Origin: Isoetes taiwanensis
Lineage: Eukaryota; Streptophyta; Lycopodiopsida; Isoetales; Isoetaceae
DNA length: 64,000 nucleotides
Assembly (NCBI GenBank): GCA_021234155.1
Contig: JAJEKV010000052.1
Span: 3,887,606 to 3,951,605, forward strand
Reading direction: 5' to 3'
The notes beneath the pieces are model-generated. The model was given only the letters and a program-made list of their open reading frames with translations. It was not told where the DNA came from and did no database searches. Positions 1-11,770 of the stretch are shown here, one piece after another. The first letter of the stretch is position 1; every line of letters starts with the position of its first letter. The position numbers and the translations under genes are program-made.

Positions 1-582
1 GTGGCGTGCAATCCGAAAGCATTGGAATCCCTCGGGATCAAATTAGTATTTTGGTCCATATTTCAAATGATGAAAATAGGCGTTTTAAAAAATCGCAGCA
101 TTTCTATGTTTCCGCATCACGTGAAGCATGACATCGGGGTGGCTTAAGAATAATGGAGTAATACATAAACCTCATTATGTGTGTATTCCGATGGTTGTGC
201 AGACCCCACCAACCGGTGACGGCATGGTATGGAATCAGAGATACCATGTTGAAAATAAAATTCGAAAAGTGATATGGGAATTTCTTGATCCTCGCCATGG
301 AAAGTACACATGATGGCGGTGGCCGGTATAGCGTAAAGTTGTGGCTTGAGATGCAGCAGAGAAAAACAAAATGGCATGCCGCTGATTGTGCGTAAACAAA
401 CAGCCTTTGGCGCCGCGAACCCATCAGAAAAGGCGCTGGGGAGGCTGGAAAACAGATGTAGAACAGGCGTTAAAGCATCGAACAGGTATCACCGTATCAG
501 CAGATAAGCATTCTCGACAACTATAACCCGCCAGATCCAAATAAAGTTGCTATGACCACTCTCGCGGTTTTGTGATGCTTGC
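1..582. other. intergenic, nothing recognised
   Basis: AT-rich sequence with short open frames on both strands, the longest about 100 codons. None shows a motif I recognise and none is bordered by convincing splice sites. A 61-codon plus-strand frame at 128-313 could belong upstream of the broken gene at 583-1144, but I see no link. Confidence 0.4.
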
Positions 583-1144
583 ATGAACTTCAATTGGTTG
601 AATCATCAGGAGAACATTAAACATTGTGGAGAATGGCTCGAAAGTTTAGAGCCCACGATCATATTGCCTCCTCGTGTTGAAGCCGAAAAATTACGGATGT
701 TTTGTATGCGAGGATATTTGTTTAGGATGATGACCAGAGTCGCTTTCAGATGTATTTCTAGGCTCTCAAAAGACCGCATAATGTGAAGGTGTTTCCATAC
801 TATGTTCTCGTGCATCCATGTTACGTATCGAAGAAGATTCAATTGATGACTATGGAAATGGAATATCACCGCAATTCAGTGTCATTGAAGGACAATATTA
901 TGAACTAATCCCGTGTCACGTAATAAGTATAAACCGCCTCCTACTAAGAATATTTTGCACTGCTAGACCGGTGGATCGGGGTTTGAATCCCATTCAAGAA
1001 AGTAAACACAAGTCGGCAAGGGCACAAAGATTTCACTTGGCGATGAAGTCCATGATACATTGCTTATCACAACTTCCAAAGAATCAGATGACATGGACTA
1101 AGCCGACCAGTAATTTTAAATATTGTAATACTTTGTTCATATAA
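583..1144 (+). pseudogene. broken copy 1 of an unknown gene family repeated at the right end of the window
   Basis: Two plus-strand frames, 583-786 and 818-1144, abut with a frame change. The second contains the stretch EEDSIDDYGN followed by VIEGQYYELIPC and later PIQESKHK. The minus-strand frame at 63631-63942 contains EEDTKDDYGN, VITGNYFELIPG and PLEPVKHK in the same order and with nearly the same spacing, so the two are homologous. I do not recognise the family and cannot assign a function. The copy is interrupted by the stop at 784-786, and the frame after KSMIHCLSQLP shows no known domain. The opposite orientation and 63-kb separation suggest a dispersed, possibly transposon-borne, gene rather than a local tandem duplication. 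Confidence 0.45.
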
Positions 1145-2148
1145 AGATAAGAACCTAAGAACTCGACTACTTCGTAGCGCATTATGTACATCAATGTAAC
1201 AGATAAAATAACAAATGTACATCTTATATACATCTCATTGCATATCCTTAAAATATTATAAAAATTCTGGTTAAGTGTAAGTCAATAAACCGAACACAAG
1301 TGTTGAATCGCGATAAATATTAAAAATAGTTTCAAATATGGCAAAGATAAGAAATGGAGGTGTTTTCACGCATAAACGGGTTGATATATTTTATATTTTC
1401 GCGATTACAAATACAACACACTGGGAAATGAGCATGGCCTATAATTCATGACCAAGCTTCAAATGCTAGTAGGAGCCCCATATCTTATGACTATTGCATC
1501 ATGTCTTCCGTTCTCACCGAGAGGTCGAGATATCCTCTAAAGCAAAGAGTCCATGCTGGGCTTATAAAGACGTACATCGGGTAAACCTTCCTTCCATCCT
1601 ACATGGTCAGATCTTCAGACACGCGGCCTTCCCCAAGGGCTGTGCAAATAAGTGGATTTGGTCGGCCAATATAATTCTCACGGCTGCTCGCTCTCATATA
1701 ATTTTCAATTTCCACCAACCTTCACAAAACAACAAAGAAGATCCCGGTTCACCTTTTTTCCGCATAAACATGTGCGTAGCCAAGAAGGGTTTTTGCCATT
1801 TTGAAGTAATGATACCTATGAGCTGCCCACGCTGCACGGACCGCCAGATATCCATCGGCTTTCGCCAGCAGTGGAGGGACTTAGAAATATGTTATGGGCT
1901 TAGAGGTGGAGTGTTTAAATAGCCTCAGATCTTCTTTTCTTTCTGGGCTTTTAGCGATTATAATCTTTCTTGGGCTTTTGCAACTGCGGGTTATAAGCCT
2001 CTAACTCAAGACTCTTTTGAAACATGTAAGATGCTATGTAGCCGATTTATCTTCTATCGCCACTTTGTTTCAACAAGAAGAAAAGCTTAGGAAGCTTTGT
2101 AGAGGTGAAGCCAAACAAGATTTTATTCCCAAGATCTTGCGTTAAAGA
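1145..2148. other. intergenic; one unrecognised 142-codon frame
   Basis: Mostly AT-rich spacer. A plus-strand frame at 1494-1922 (142 codons) is open, with mixed composition and six cysteines, two of them in SCPRCTD. I do not recognise it, and it could be a chance frame in a locally less AT-rich patch. No splice sites or promoter could be paired with it. Confidence 0.3.
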
Positions 2149-2247
2149 ATGGCTCTAACCCTTCTTCGGGCCGAGATCTTGGCTTGTTTGATCCCTTCTC
2201 CGATAAGATTTGGGATATCTTTTGAGCATGGTTCTTCCGTGAGCTAG
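2149..2247 (+). pseudogene. possible remnant of a small heat-shock protein N-terminus
   Basis: An ATG at 2149 opens a 32-codon frame starting MALTLLR and ending FEHGSSVS. The +1 frame across its middle reads LGLFDPFSDKIWDIF. Alternating these frames gives a peptide that resembles the N-terminal arm of plant cytosolic class I small heat-shock proteins, which usually has a FDPF..-(L/I)WDPF core after a MAL/MSL start. No alpha-crystallin domain follows, so at most this is a fragment with two frame slips. Upstream at 2078-2105 there are closely spaced GAA/TTC blocks that could be heat-shock-element-like. The assignment rests on about 15 residues and may be chance. Confidence 0.25.
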
Positions 2248-2906
2248 CTTTTCTCAAATTTTGTCCTTAACTTAAGTGATTGATTATTGACTCTGCCTAA
2301 TGCAAAAGTGAATGTTCTATTTTGCACCTAATCCTTAAAAATATTTAGAAGCGGCATTTGCTTCTATAATACCTACAGTTGAGAAAGTCTTACCATGTTT
2401 CAATTGCAAAAGGCAAATACCAAAAGCGACCCTAATTTTGTCCATTATATGACGCCTCAAATATGTGGAATCGATGAGTATCTACAAGCTCCATATATCT
2501 AATGACTCAGAAAATGTAGTTATTATGACCTTTAGAAGCAAATTTATGCTAGGGTCTATTTTGTTCGACCTTTCATTCGTGATGGAGTTTATCACTTGCA
2601 AAAATAAATACTCGTATTTTCTTAATGACTTTAGAACCGGTGGATCGCTACCTTGAATTGACAAGAGGGTTGCCGATAGCTATAATATGCGCGCTTCAAA
2701 TTGTGATCCAAGCCGCGAACAGATAGCCATGAGCAATAAACAATCGTCTGCTACGCCATACATTTCGTGATTCAAACGCTCTTATGATAGAGTTAATATG
2801 TTCTAGAATTCATTACAGTTTGATCTTTCAGTTTCTACGCTCAATACCCCATTCCTCTTCTTTAACACGCTTTCGCTCGTGATCAAGGCGCGTACAAAAG
2901 AGGGCA
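2248..2906. other. intergenic, nothing recognised
   Basis: AT-rich spacer. Complementary 60-codon frames at 2465-2664 overlap on both strands and show no motif. I see no repeat or RNA gene. Confidence 0.35.
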
Positions 2907-3400
2907 AAACAAGGATCGCTTGATTTTATTCCAAAGATGAAGCACATGTATAATAAGAAGAGGAAGATCGAGGCGCATACGACCTCGGATTCATTTCGAC
3001 AAAGAAGTATTGAAGAAAGAAAGAAAGCCTATTCCAGCGCGCTACCAAGATCGAAGGCGTAGGAAACTGGACCGGTTCTAGCATCAAGCAAACCGCCGAG
3101 AAGACGCAGATTTTTCCGGAAGAGTATACTTCCGTAATCAAGCGAATCGGTGATCCTTCACCATGCCGAAAGAAAATATTCCTTTATGGCAAGATTGTTA
3201 CAATGGTCGGTCGGAAGCTCCTGCAACTTTTCGTGAATCGCCACATGGCATGATCTTCATTTTTGCTCCAGACATTATCCGCTCTTTCCATGATACCGCT
3301 GACTCTTTGGCCTCGGAAACATAGCGGCTTCTGAAGCCTGGATGTTTGGATAGAACCCGAAATGGATGGTCGCACCGACCGCAAAGATTCCTTCTTGAAC
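2907..3400 (+). pseudogene. possible remnant of a SUZ-domain (R3H-SUZ type) protein
   Basis: The plus strand at 2907-3060 reads a basic stretch that ends in RQRSIEERKKAYSSA. This resembles the SUZ motif of plant R3H-SUZ proteins, in which a run like (S/T)xEER...Y..AR(A/E)RIF is typical. After a frame slip, 3100-3340 reads NRREDADFSGR and a Ser/Pro-rich segment. Several stops interrupt it, and no R3H domain (an Arg-x3-His core) is visible upstream. R3H-SUZ proteins bind RNA or single-stranded DNA; nothing here suggests an active gene. The match could also be a chance charged stretch. Confidence 0.25.
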
Positions 3401-3499
3401 AAAAGAGTCAGAAGAAAAAAAAGACGGAGAAGAGCCCCGTTTGATACCCAAAAACTCCGCTTATAGCCGCTCATGTTCGGCCATGTACGCTCCAAAACT

Positions 3500-4388
3500 T
3501 CCCTGGGAATTTTTTCAGTATCGTAATTTGAAGCAAACGCTTATTACGCTTTGATATTAGGTCGACTCACGGTTACAAAGCCCGCCGGGCGAGACTTCAA
3601 GGGCTCGCTCGGCCGTATAGCCACTGGCGCATAAGCTGGCCGAATTTCGCGCTAATTTCGTAACCATCTAATACTTAATTCACCTTAGTATCATATACGA
3701 GCGTACCACTTTTGGCCATTTTGCACACTTAATTCACCTTAGTATCTATCATATATGAAGCAAATGGACGCTTTCACCAAGCCCATAATGAAAAAATGAC
3801 ATGCAATTGCATGTTGCGCCACTTGCCTCGCATGCATTTAAACCAAGATGCATGCATAAGATTAAAGAGAAATCCCAAAGCTAAAACTTTAGTTTATAAA
3901 AAAACAAATAAAGGATGGCTTATTTACCATGTAGAGCCATTCATGAACAATATGCCAAAGTACTTTTACAAGCATTTATTTCCTAGCCAATTTCTATCCA
4001 TTGAAATTTTTGCCTTCTTCTAGGCAAAATAAGCTATTTAGAGCAATAGACCGTTGTTAAAAATTTCCAAATGTCTCATTTTCAAAAGTCTCTTATCCCA
4101 TATTTTAAATTTAAATGTGGAACCATATATTCTTTGCAAGGTTTGAACCCCTGCTAATTTGTGATGCCATTATATAGGATTAAATACACGTCATCATTTA
4201 TTTTCATGCAATAGATGCACCAAATACCATAATAAGTGTAAAGGTTATGTGTACAAATCTTTTGCATTTTAAAACAATGCTTCCGCCAACCTAGGCACCA
4301 TAGCTTGCCTTGATGTCAAATAAATACATGTCAATATTTGGATTTCTTTTTCTCTTCCCAATGATTTGAAGAATCAAAAGATTATATA
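3500..4388. other. intergenic with a short direct repeat
   Basis: Spacer. The phrase cttaattcaccttagtatc occurs at about 3674 and 3728, with a 50-base spacing, so it is a small local duplication. Otherwise there are only short frames. Confidence 0.4.
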
Positions 4389-4945
4389 TTCTTCTTCTTC
4401 TTCTGGTGTGCTTTTTTCTTTTTCTTTTCTTTTCTTTTCTTTTCTTTCTTTTTCTTTTTCTTTTTCTTTTTCTTTTTCTTTTTCTTTTTTCTTTCTTTTT
4501 CTTTTTCTTTTTTCTTTTTTCTTTTTTCTTTTTTCTTTTTTCTTTTTTCTTTTTTCTTTTTTTCCATGCTCTTTTCCTCTTGCTTTCTTTCCCTTTCCTC
4601 ATCCTTTGCCTCTTCTATTTTTCTATTTTTCTTCTATTTTTCTTTCTATTCTATTCTATTCTTTTCCATGTGCCCTTTTTCCTTTTCCTTTCCCACTTCC
4701 TTTTCCATTTTTATTTTCCCATATTTTTTTCCATTCCTTTTTACGTGTTTCTTTTCCTCCTTTCCCACCCTCTTCCCCATTTTCCTTTGCCCATTTCCCT
4801 ACCCCCTTTCTCTTTTTCTTTATCCCTTTTTCCCATGCCTTTTTTCCCTTCCCTTTTTCCCTTTCCCTCTTCCCCTTTTCCTCGTGCCTTTTTACCCTTC
4901 ATTTTTCCCTTTCGTCCTCCTTTTTCCTTTTCCTTTTCCCCTTAA
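4389..4945 (+). repeat. polypyrimidine tract, (CTTTT)n/(CTTTTT)n
   Basis: Positions 4411-4565 are pure C/T (155 bases), built from TTTTTC and TTTTCT units with mirror symmetry. The next 375 bases remain strongly pyrimidine-rich. All long frames here (Phe/Leu/Ser on the plus strand, Lys/Arg/Glu on the minus strand) are by-products of this composition. A mirror-symmetric homopurine-homopyrimidine run of this length can form intramolecular triplex DNA under supercoiling. Confidence 0.9.
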
Positions 4946-4989
4946 GAGATCAAAGCGATAACCAATCACAGTGGTGAGAGTCATGCGGA

Positions 4990-5219
4990 AAGTCTTGGCC
5001 TTTGGATGCAATCTAATAATCTGAGCCATTTAAATTAGGGCGTCGTCCAACACTTACGGTAAAACTTTATAATATAAAGATTCATGACATACACTATAAC
5101 TTTATAATATAAAGAAGATGGTATAATGCTGATCAGGCAAATTCAAATGCAGAAATGTAGCAATGAAAAGAAAACTTGCTGAATTCGTTGCGGTCTTTTT
5201 ACTTTATAAAGTAAATATG
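4990..5219. other. spacer with a 21-base direct repeat
   Basis: ctttataatataaag occurs at about 5066 and 5101 in a locally duplicated unit. I saw nothing else. Confidence 0.35.
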
Positions 5220-5653
5220 CTGGCATCATATGGGAAACAACTCAAGGCCTTGACTAGAGCCTCATTCCACTCACTGTTGACTCCCACAGCCCCAAGTCAG
5301 AAGGTTGGAGCCGCTACGTTGATGCAAGAATAAGATCAACCGCCTCGGCCATGAAGTTCGTCCCTTGTAGGGTCTTCCTTAGGTCCAATTGAAACATAGT
5401 CAATACACTTTGCTAGGTCTTCACCATCTACCATTATCATTCACAGTTCCATCCTCCTCTCATCATATGTGCAAAAAAAGCCATTATGACAATAAGTTTT
5501 GGAGGGATGCATAGAAGGCAGGGCGTAAAATTCCTTGGCCAACAGGCCAATAAGCTCTCTCATCTTATTGACTAGTTTTTTGGTACACCAATTGTTGCGA
5601 GTGATTGATCTCCATGGCTCTTGGTGAAGCATGTGAGGAGGGGACCAGTGCAA
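5220..5653 (-). pseudogene. decayed unrecognised reading frame
   Basis: The minus strand from 5653 stays in one frame to 5214 with only three stops over about 145 codons. Its composition is protein-like (for example GLLAKEFYALPS, then VDGEDLAKCIDYVSIG, then NSEWNEALVKALS). Low stop density with balanced amino-acid use suggests former coding sequence. I do not recognise the family, and chance cannot be excluded. Confidence 0.2.
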
Positions 5654-6179
5654 CGTTTAATGTGTATGTAGTTGAGATCCCCCTTGCACCCTCTCTGACA
5701 TCCCCTGCCAGAATCATCTGAAATCGCATCTCACTTTGAAACATCCATTTCTAACACAAGTCTGATACATAATTTTTGCCAGAATGTATTAGGCATGAGG
5801 ATACCATGGTTCCTCCTTCATTGTCTCCATTTCTATGTTTCTACTTTCTGCAAGTTTTTGGTTGCTAATTTTTGCAAGAAAGTTTATTAAATCAAAGTTC
5901 TTCATTCTACACACAACATAAAGCATGTCTTTCAACTTTATCTTTACAATCCATGCTCATTTAACCTGTAAATAAATAAATTATACTTGTGTATCCTATT
6001 GTTTAAATTTGGTTTTTCCGGGGTTCCAAAAACTTTTTGGAATTTTTTTTCAGGATAATTTTCTAAGGTTTCTGCTGCTTTTGTAGCCCCCTAAGAAAAT
6101 TCCGGAAAGATTCCAAAATCGGTTGTGGGTTTTCTTATGATTTGCAAATTCGATTTTGGGTTACTTCATCCTAATTAGA

Positions 6180-6850
6180 ATTCCAAGCATGTGGGCCGCA
6201 GATGGTTCTTCCGTGATATTGTGACATTTAATTTTTGGCGTAGATGTATACGGCCGATTATAAGAAGAATACGGGTTCTATTGGCGACAGCTAATAGAAC
6301 CTGGCATTCCTTGATGGGGACGCCTTTTCTCACATCTCCTATTTATTCATCCTCTTGTTCATTTCACTCATCTGCTGCCTTCGAGCTTCCCTTTTCTCTC
6401 GTTTTCGCTCCTCGTTCCCTCTCCCCGCTTCCTCCCCTCTTGTGTGTCTTTTATGTGACTCGTAGCCTTCGCCTCCGGCGTAGTTTCTTTTTCTCTACGG
6501 TCATAGCCTCCGGTGACACTCTTCTTTATTCATTTCTCGCTGGTAATCAGAGGCTCCGGTAGCACTAATCTGATGGTTTTCCGATGGTTTTCCTTGCATC
6601 GCCTCCCCGCATTGGTCGGGCTATCGCTTCTCATATTTATTGTTTTTCTGGGCTGCGGGCTGCGGGCCTCCGGAGGCAAGACTAACGGTTGTTTTTCCCG
6701 CTGATGGTCATTCACGACAAATTCGACATCGTCTACCGTTGTTTCTCGACGGGTCTCCTCGAGCCTCCGAAGCCTCTTTGCCTATGGCATCTAACTCATC
6801 GACGGGTTATTTTTCTTTCAAATTTCTTTGATTCCCCGCAGATTGTTTAA
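6180..6850 (+). other. GC- and CpG-richer block, possible promoter/5' region
   Basis: This stretch has noticeably more C+G and many CpG pairs in AT-rich surroundings. It contains a pyrimidine-rich segment (about 6345-6440) like a plant 5' untranslated leader and overlapping open frames (6191-6562, 6513-6704, 6640-6831) without recognisable domains. It could be the remnant of a gene's 5' end or a younger insertion that has not yet lost CpG through deamination. No gene could be followed downstream. Confidence 0.25.
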
Positions 6851-9800
6851 GGCCTCGTGCTGCCATAGCGCGGGGTCGGTTTCAATCGCTTTCATGGGTT
6901 TCAAAACCTAAGAAGCCGCTGGTTTTTCTTCACGGTAGGGGCGCTACCACCGTGTCTTCAACTTTGCATCTAATTCAAGTGGCTGGGATTATACCATCTT
7001 TGTTGTATTCTTCGGGCTTCATCACGCCTCGATGATTGTCTAGTTTCTACATTTAAAGTTCATATTTCCAAATTTATCTATCCCGAAAGTAGGGATCCAT
7101 TTGTACTCAATGTTTTACAAAGCTCAATGAGAACACCACTTCACTTTCTACAAATTTTGTTTGTCCTATAGGACCCATCCTAGAATGATAGTTCTTAATC
7201 ATGATGTTTGCATGGGGTTTCTAGCCGCTCCGCCGCCACTGCGGATTTCTTTTTCTCGCCGTGATTCATGATGAAAGGAGCCATTCACTCAAACCCGTAC
7301 TACAAGATTCATCTTCTTATGTACCGTGAGTTTCATGCTTATTTTATGGTTCTTATATGGAAAAGTATGAATGGGGTGGCGATTCACAAGTAAATTCTTT
7401 CTTCATTTGCATGGCCATGAATATAGAGTTACCTGTGTCAATTAAGTCGCGACGCTCCTCTAAGCAGAAGACCCATTTTTGCATTGCATCTATCGCTAGA
7501 TGGAAAGTTTCTTCACCAATCTGGTTACTTTCTAGATTCAGTTTTGCAAGTATACCCTGGTAGAATCGATCATCAACAAAACCTAAGTGTAAGAGAAGGT
7601 ATGCAATTTCGAATATTTTGTGGCTTTTTTCAAGACCACATGCTATCATTGTTCCGGAGCTTTGGCGTTGTTTTGAAAGGCCAGCTGCAACCTATTTTTG
7701 GATTTTTGGTCCAACCACAAAACTGGCATTCCCTTTGTTTATTTGTTTGTGTGCTGTAGTTGGGTGATATCTCTCGGATTTTCCATGGTTTAAATTGCAG
7801 ACTTTGTTCAAGTCAGATTCATTTCATATGTACAGGTTTGTAGTAGACTATTCTATCTTTTAACATATTTAAGACACTGTTATAATGCATCTGAATCTGG
7901 ACACAATGTCACTGCTGTTGTCTGCTCCCACTAAGACCAAGAATTTGCTCAAGTCATCAGGTTTAAGTGCTCCACAGTGGAAAAATGTCTCTACTTCTTT
8001 GTAATGGAAAACATGTTTGAAGAAGAAGTCTTAGGGTTCTTGACCTTGGGATGTAGTGGCAAGGCACTACACATTTACCAGCCAGCATCACATGGATGAA
8101 GGAATGAAGACGGATGCATAGCTTTAAGCTCTGGCTTGCAAGAGCTCCGAGGAGAAGCTTATTGTCATGGTGAGAATGTGTCAGATATACTTCGGAAGGG
8201 ATTTCAATGGGTTTTAAAGCAGAATTGGCATGTTTATCTTTCTGATGCGAAGAAGATGTGGAAGCTTCTGCCAATACCCAAAGGCAGTTTTATCTCTTCC
8301 ACAATTCTAAAGGAGCGCGTGGATTTCCTTGCAAATGTAAATATAAGCATTGTGTTGACATGTGAAGGAACTTAGAAGTGAAGGGTTGGAACAGATGAAG
8401 AGGGATATCAGATGAAGAGGGATATCGGAGACATAGAACAAGAAAGATGCAAGGGGACCATCGAAACAAAGAGCAATTTAGTAAATATTAATGAAGACAT
8501 CATTTTGAGATTACAGTAATCCAATCCACTCACTGGAAGTCGTAAAGGGAGTCAATTTTTGACAGGGAAGTTACGTCTGGGTGCAATAGTGCTTTTCTAT
8601 CTTGTATGCATTTAGATTGATTTCTTAATGAAACTCTCTCAAGCCAGATCTCCTATGCTAAATAGTTTGTATAGGACATGAATATTTCGAGATTACTATT
8701 TCAAACAATGCAATAGTCACTCTTCTTTAGACTATCTTGCTCTTATTATGTTCTATCTGTCTATGTTGTTGGCCTTTCATGTGTACCAGGTACAACATGG
8801 TACGCGCTACTTTAGGAAACAGTTATTATGATGTTTGTACCAGTTAAATCTTTTTATGTCAGGTACTGCTTCCTTTTGTTTATATGATGGAGTATTAGAT
8901 CCTCATTGCATTCCTAGGTGGAGGAATTGGATCCTTACAGCATTCTTAGGTGGCGAAATTAAGCAACAGGGCTGTGGTATGTAAAATATCATGTATTATG
9001 CATAATGTTAAAGAGCTTTATTCCAGTTTGAAGCTTTTCCATGTATGCTTCCTTTTGGAGGCTATTTCATATACATATGGGAGCTGGGCCTTTGAATGCT
9101 TCTTGGTAAGGGCTTGCTTGGCAGAGTGTATGTAAATGCCTTGGAGTCAATTTCATTGTATTGAATGCTTCTTTTTAAATGCTTGCACTATAGTAGCCTG
9201 TACTATTCAGACTTGCCCCAAATCTGGCTCTACTGTGCTCTTTGTTTTTTAGATCTCCATCTCTGATGCTAACAGGCAAGAGGACTGTTGTTTCTGATTT
9301 ATAGGTTTATGGTCTCTAAATCTGAAAGAGAGGGTTAAGACTTCCCATCTTTGGTTTAAGTTAAAAGTTAGTTTTTTGGTTGCATAATGGCATGGCACAA
9401 GGAAGCAGGAGATGCAATGCTTCTATGTTTTCCTGCTCAATTTTATTTGCTTACCATGCATCCAGTATATACTAGCTTATTGCCTAATTTTTCCAATCTC
9501 CTCATGTGTAGCTATGAAATATTTGCAAAGAGCATGCATGTTCCATTGAGCTTGCAGCATGTAGATATGTCATGTTTCTGCTCGGGAGACGCAAGATGGG
9601 ATTGAAGCATTTTAGCAAAGGTTGAGCGACTTCAGAAGGAACAACCTGGGAAGGCCTAAGTTCAGATGGAGGAATGTGGGAACGTTGTTCCATCATTTAG
9701 ATGAGATTCAAATATTCAGAGAATATAATATAGAATACACTGCTGTTTAATGTAGAGACTCAAAGTTTTCAATAAGGCAGCTCAGAAGTTTATATGCAGT

Positions 9801-10208
9801 TGATCAATATGTCAACGTTATGTAACTACCATTTAGCAAAGCAAGCATTTGATGGAGCTACTAAAGAATTTGACATAGTTCTCTTATAATAATTGATTGA
9901 ACATTATATGTGAGGCTTACCTTTTAGAAGAATGAGCATTTGATGGAGGTACTTAGAGTTGGATATAGAGCTCTTTTAAATATCTAAAATCACTTACTCT
10001 TTGCGTGTAGGACATTTAAAAAACTATCTTAAGGTCTCTGTAGTGTCCACAATGCAGCTCTGAAGTATTTTTGTTTTTTTGAAGAACGTGTTTTACTTCA
10101 TATTATACACTCAAAATATTACAAAGTACTTCCAGAAGTAAGAAATATCCCTGAAGCATCAATCACTTTTAGATGATCACTCCATATTGGAAATTTAATA
10201 CGATCAGG
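6851..10208. other. long intergenic stretch, no gene supported
   Basis: Over 3 kb with only short frames (up to about 100 codons, such as minus 7353-7649 and plus 8136-8375) and no recognisable domain or splice pattern. Local features are a 17-base tandem duplication (cagatgaagagggatat) at about 8392-8425 and the near-repeat cattcctaggtgg / cattcttaggtgg at about 8908 and 8941. Both sides are AT-rich. Confidence 0.4.
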
Positions 10209-10562
10209 TCAATTGGAGATCTGAAAGCAATTATACAACTTCTTACGAATTTCTTGAAGTACCAGCTGAGAAGAAATATGCTTATCATTAAAGACCTTTC
10301 TTCGCCTTCGCTTCCATACACTCCATATTAGCCAAGACTTTGCCATGTGAAATGCAATCCTTTTAGAAGCAGTCCACTGATTTGGATAAATACCCAAAAG
10401 AAAGTGCTGACTATTCAAAGATACTCCAAAAAGAGAATGGAGCCAGGACCTAAGACTACTCAGCTCTTCACACAAATATAAACAATGCTCCAATGTTTCA
10501 AAGCTCTGAAGTATTTTTGAAGAGCATTTATTTCTCATAGAGGTTGCAGCGTGCAGGTACAC
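10209..10562 (-). pseudogene. LINE (non-LTR retrotransposon) C-terminal fragment, zf-RVT type
   Basis: A 117-codon minus-strand frame carries ETLEHCLYLCEEL, then a run of Trp/Leu-rich sequence, then LIWSVWKRRRRKVFND. This is the pattern of the zinc-binding C-terminal region (zf-RVT) of plant LINE ORF2 proteins: a E..xHxxxxC element followed by a W.iW..RN.R.F segment. The reverse transcriptase and endonuclease domains are absent, so it is a fragment. The Cys upstream in NKCSSK may be part of the same finger. The sequence differs from the LINEs at 39560-41645 and 47263-52982. Confidence 0.6.
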
Positions 10563-10924
10563 CCTATTTGCTCAAAATCATACAAGATATCGTGGGTCCA
10601 TGCACATGCTTAAAGATCGGGATAAGGTACCCCTGCAAGCCTTCTCATCTCCAATTACAGTATAGTGCTGCAATGTGGGACAGGAAGAAACAAGCCACTT
10701 ATATTAGTATCTCATGTGTGTGCGCAACTGTGAAAGTTTTGTACGCTAGGAAGTACATTGCTACATTATTATACTGGGCAATGTTTAAAATTTAGTAGTT
10801 TTAGATGGATGACACTGAGAATGATAAAAGTGAAAGCTTTGAAGCAAAAAAATATTTTATTACATTATATATTGGACAATCTTTAAATATATTAATTTTA
10901 GATAGATGACATTGAGATTGAATA

Positions 10925-11160
10925 TGTAGCAAAATAACAGGGGGTTTCTTTTGTATTTTTGTACGTTTTTTTCTATGGTTTTTATATGATTTGATGTTCG
11001 TATTTCGCGGGATGTACTAATGTGTACATCTAGAGTGCGCATATACCGACCTTAATTTTCGTGCCTATCTTTCTAATGGTCCACTTATGAATTTCCAAAG
11101 CTCAAGCATGCAGGCCTCGACCAAATGCATTTTAGGGTTCTATGGTTTCGTGCCCCAACC
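10925..11160 (+). repeat. dispersed repeat family R1, copy A
   Basis: Aligns with 15593-15815 over about 220 bases. The shared blocks are aataacagggggtt, a T-rich run, gatgtacta, tctagagtgc and tttagggtt, in the same order and spacing. The copies are diverged and carry no coding frame in common. The ends are not sharp, and no target duplication was seen. Confidence 0.6.
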
Positions 11161-11266
11161 AGGACCCGGGACCGGAACGGTCAAGGAGCTTTGCGACAGT
11201 GGTCGCTTTGTGTAGCCGGATGCTAGTTGTGTTTGCAGACCGTGTTTTGTTCAGGGTTTTTGTGCA

Positions 11267-11490
11267 GTGATCCATCACGATTTCTTTTGTGTAAATATAG
11301 TCCTTAAGGGATGCAGTTTAGCTCACATCGGTTTTATTTGAGCTTTTGATTTCTTCCTGCTCATACATGTGCGCTTAAGTCTGTCACCACCAGTTATCAC
11401 GATTTCTTTTGTGCAAATACAGTCCTGCCAGTTCAGTTCACGTAGGTTTTATTTGGGTTGTGCACTTCAGTCTGTCACCAGTTCTGCAGG
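11267..11490 (+). repeat. imperfect tandem duplication, about 120 bp
   Basis: The block with atcacgatttcttttgtg, then agtcct, then ggttttattt and tctgtcacca occurs twice (starting at about 11272 and 11396), the second copy about 25 bases shorter. A short motif tgcatcagctcagat repeats just downstream at 11556, 11590 and, altered, 11620. Confidence 0.65.
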
Positions 11491-11770
11491 ATCTTTAGCC
11501 AACGGTTCTGTCGCCTTGGTGATTTTCAAAGGAATCCGGAAGGGAACTGCCGGAATGCATCAGCTCAGATACGAAGCACAGCTGCGGGATGCATCAGCTC
11601 AGATTCACTCATTGGGGGATGATTCAGCTCAGATTTTGGTGGCTTTCTAACTCATTGCGTATCTCAAAGTGAAGCATTACAAGCACATAGACCATAAGAG
11701 CCTTTATTTTAGCCCTTATTTGATTATAGAATTGAAGGTTTAATGTAGGGAAATGGTATCGGGGCCTCAG

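Noticed and set aside
955-1010. tRNA-like gggtttgaatccc
   Set aside because: No A box, acceptor stem or cloverleaf around it; it lies in a coding-like relic.
4291-4977. Long Lys/Arg- and Phe/Ser-rich frames on both strands
   Set aside because: They are translations of the polypyrimidine tract; every frame is open because stop codons cannot arise from its composition.
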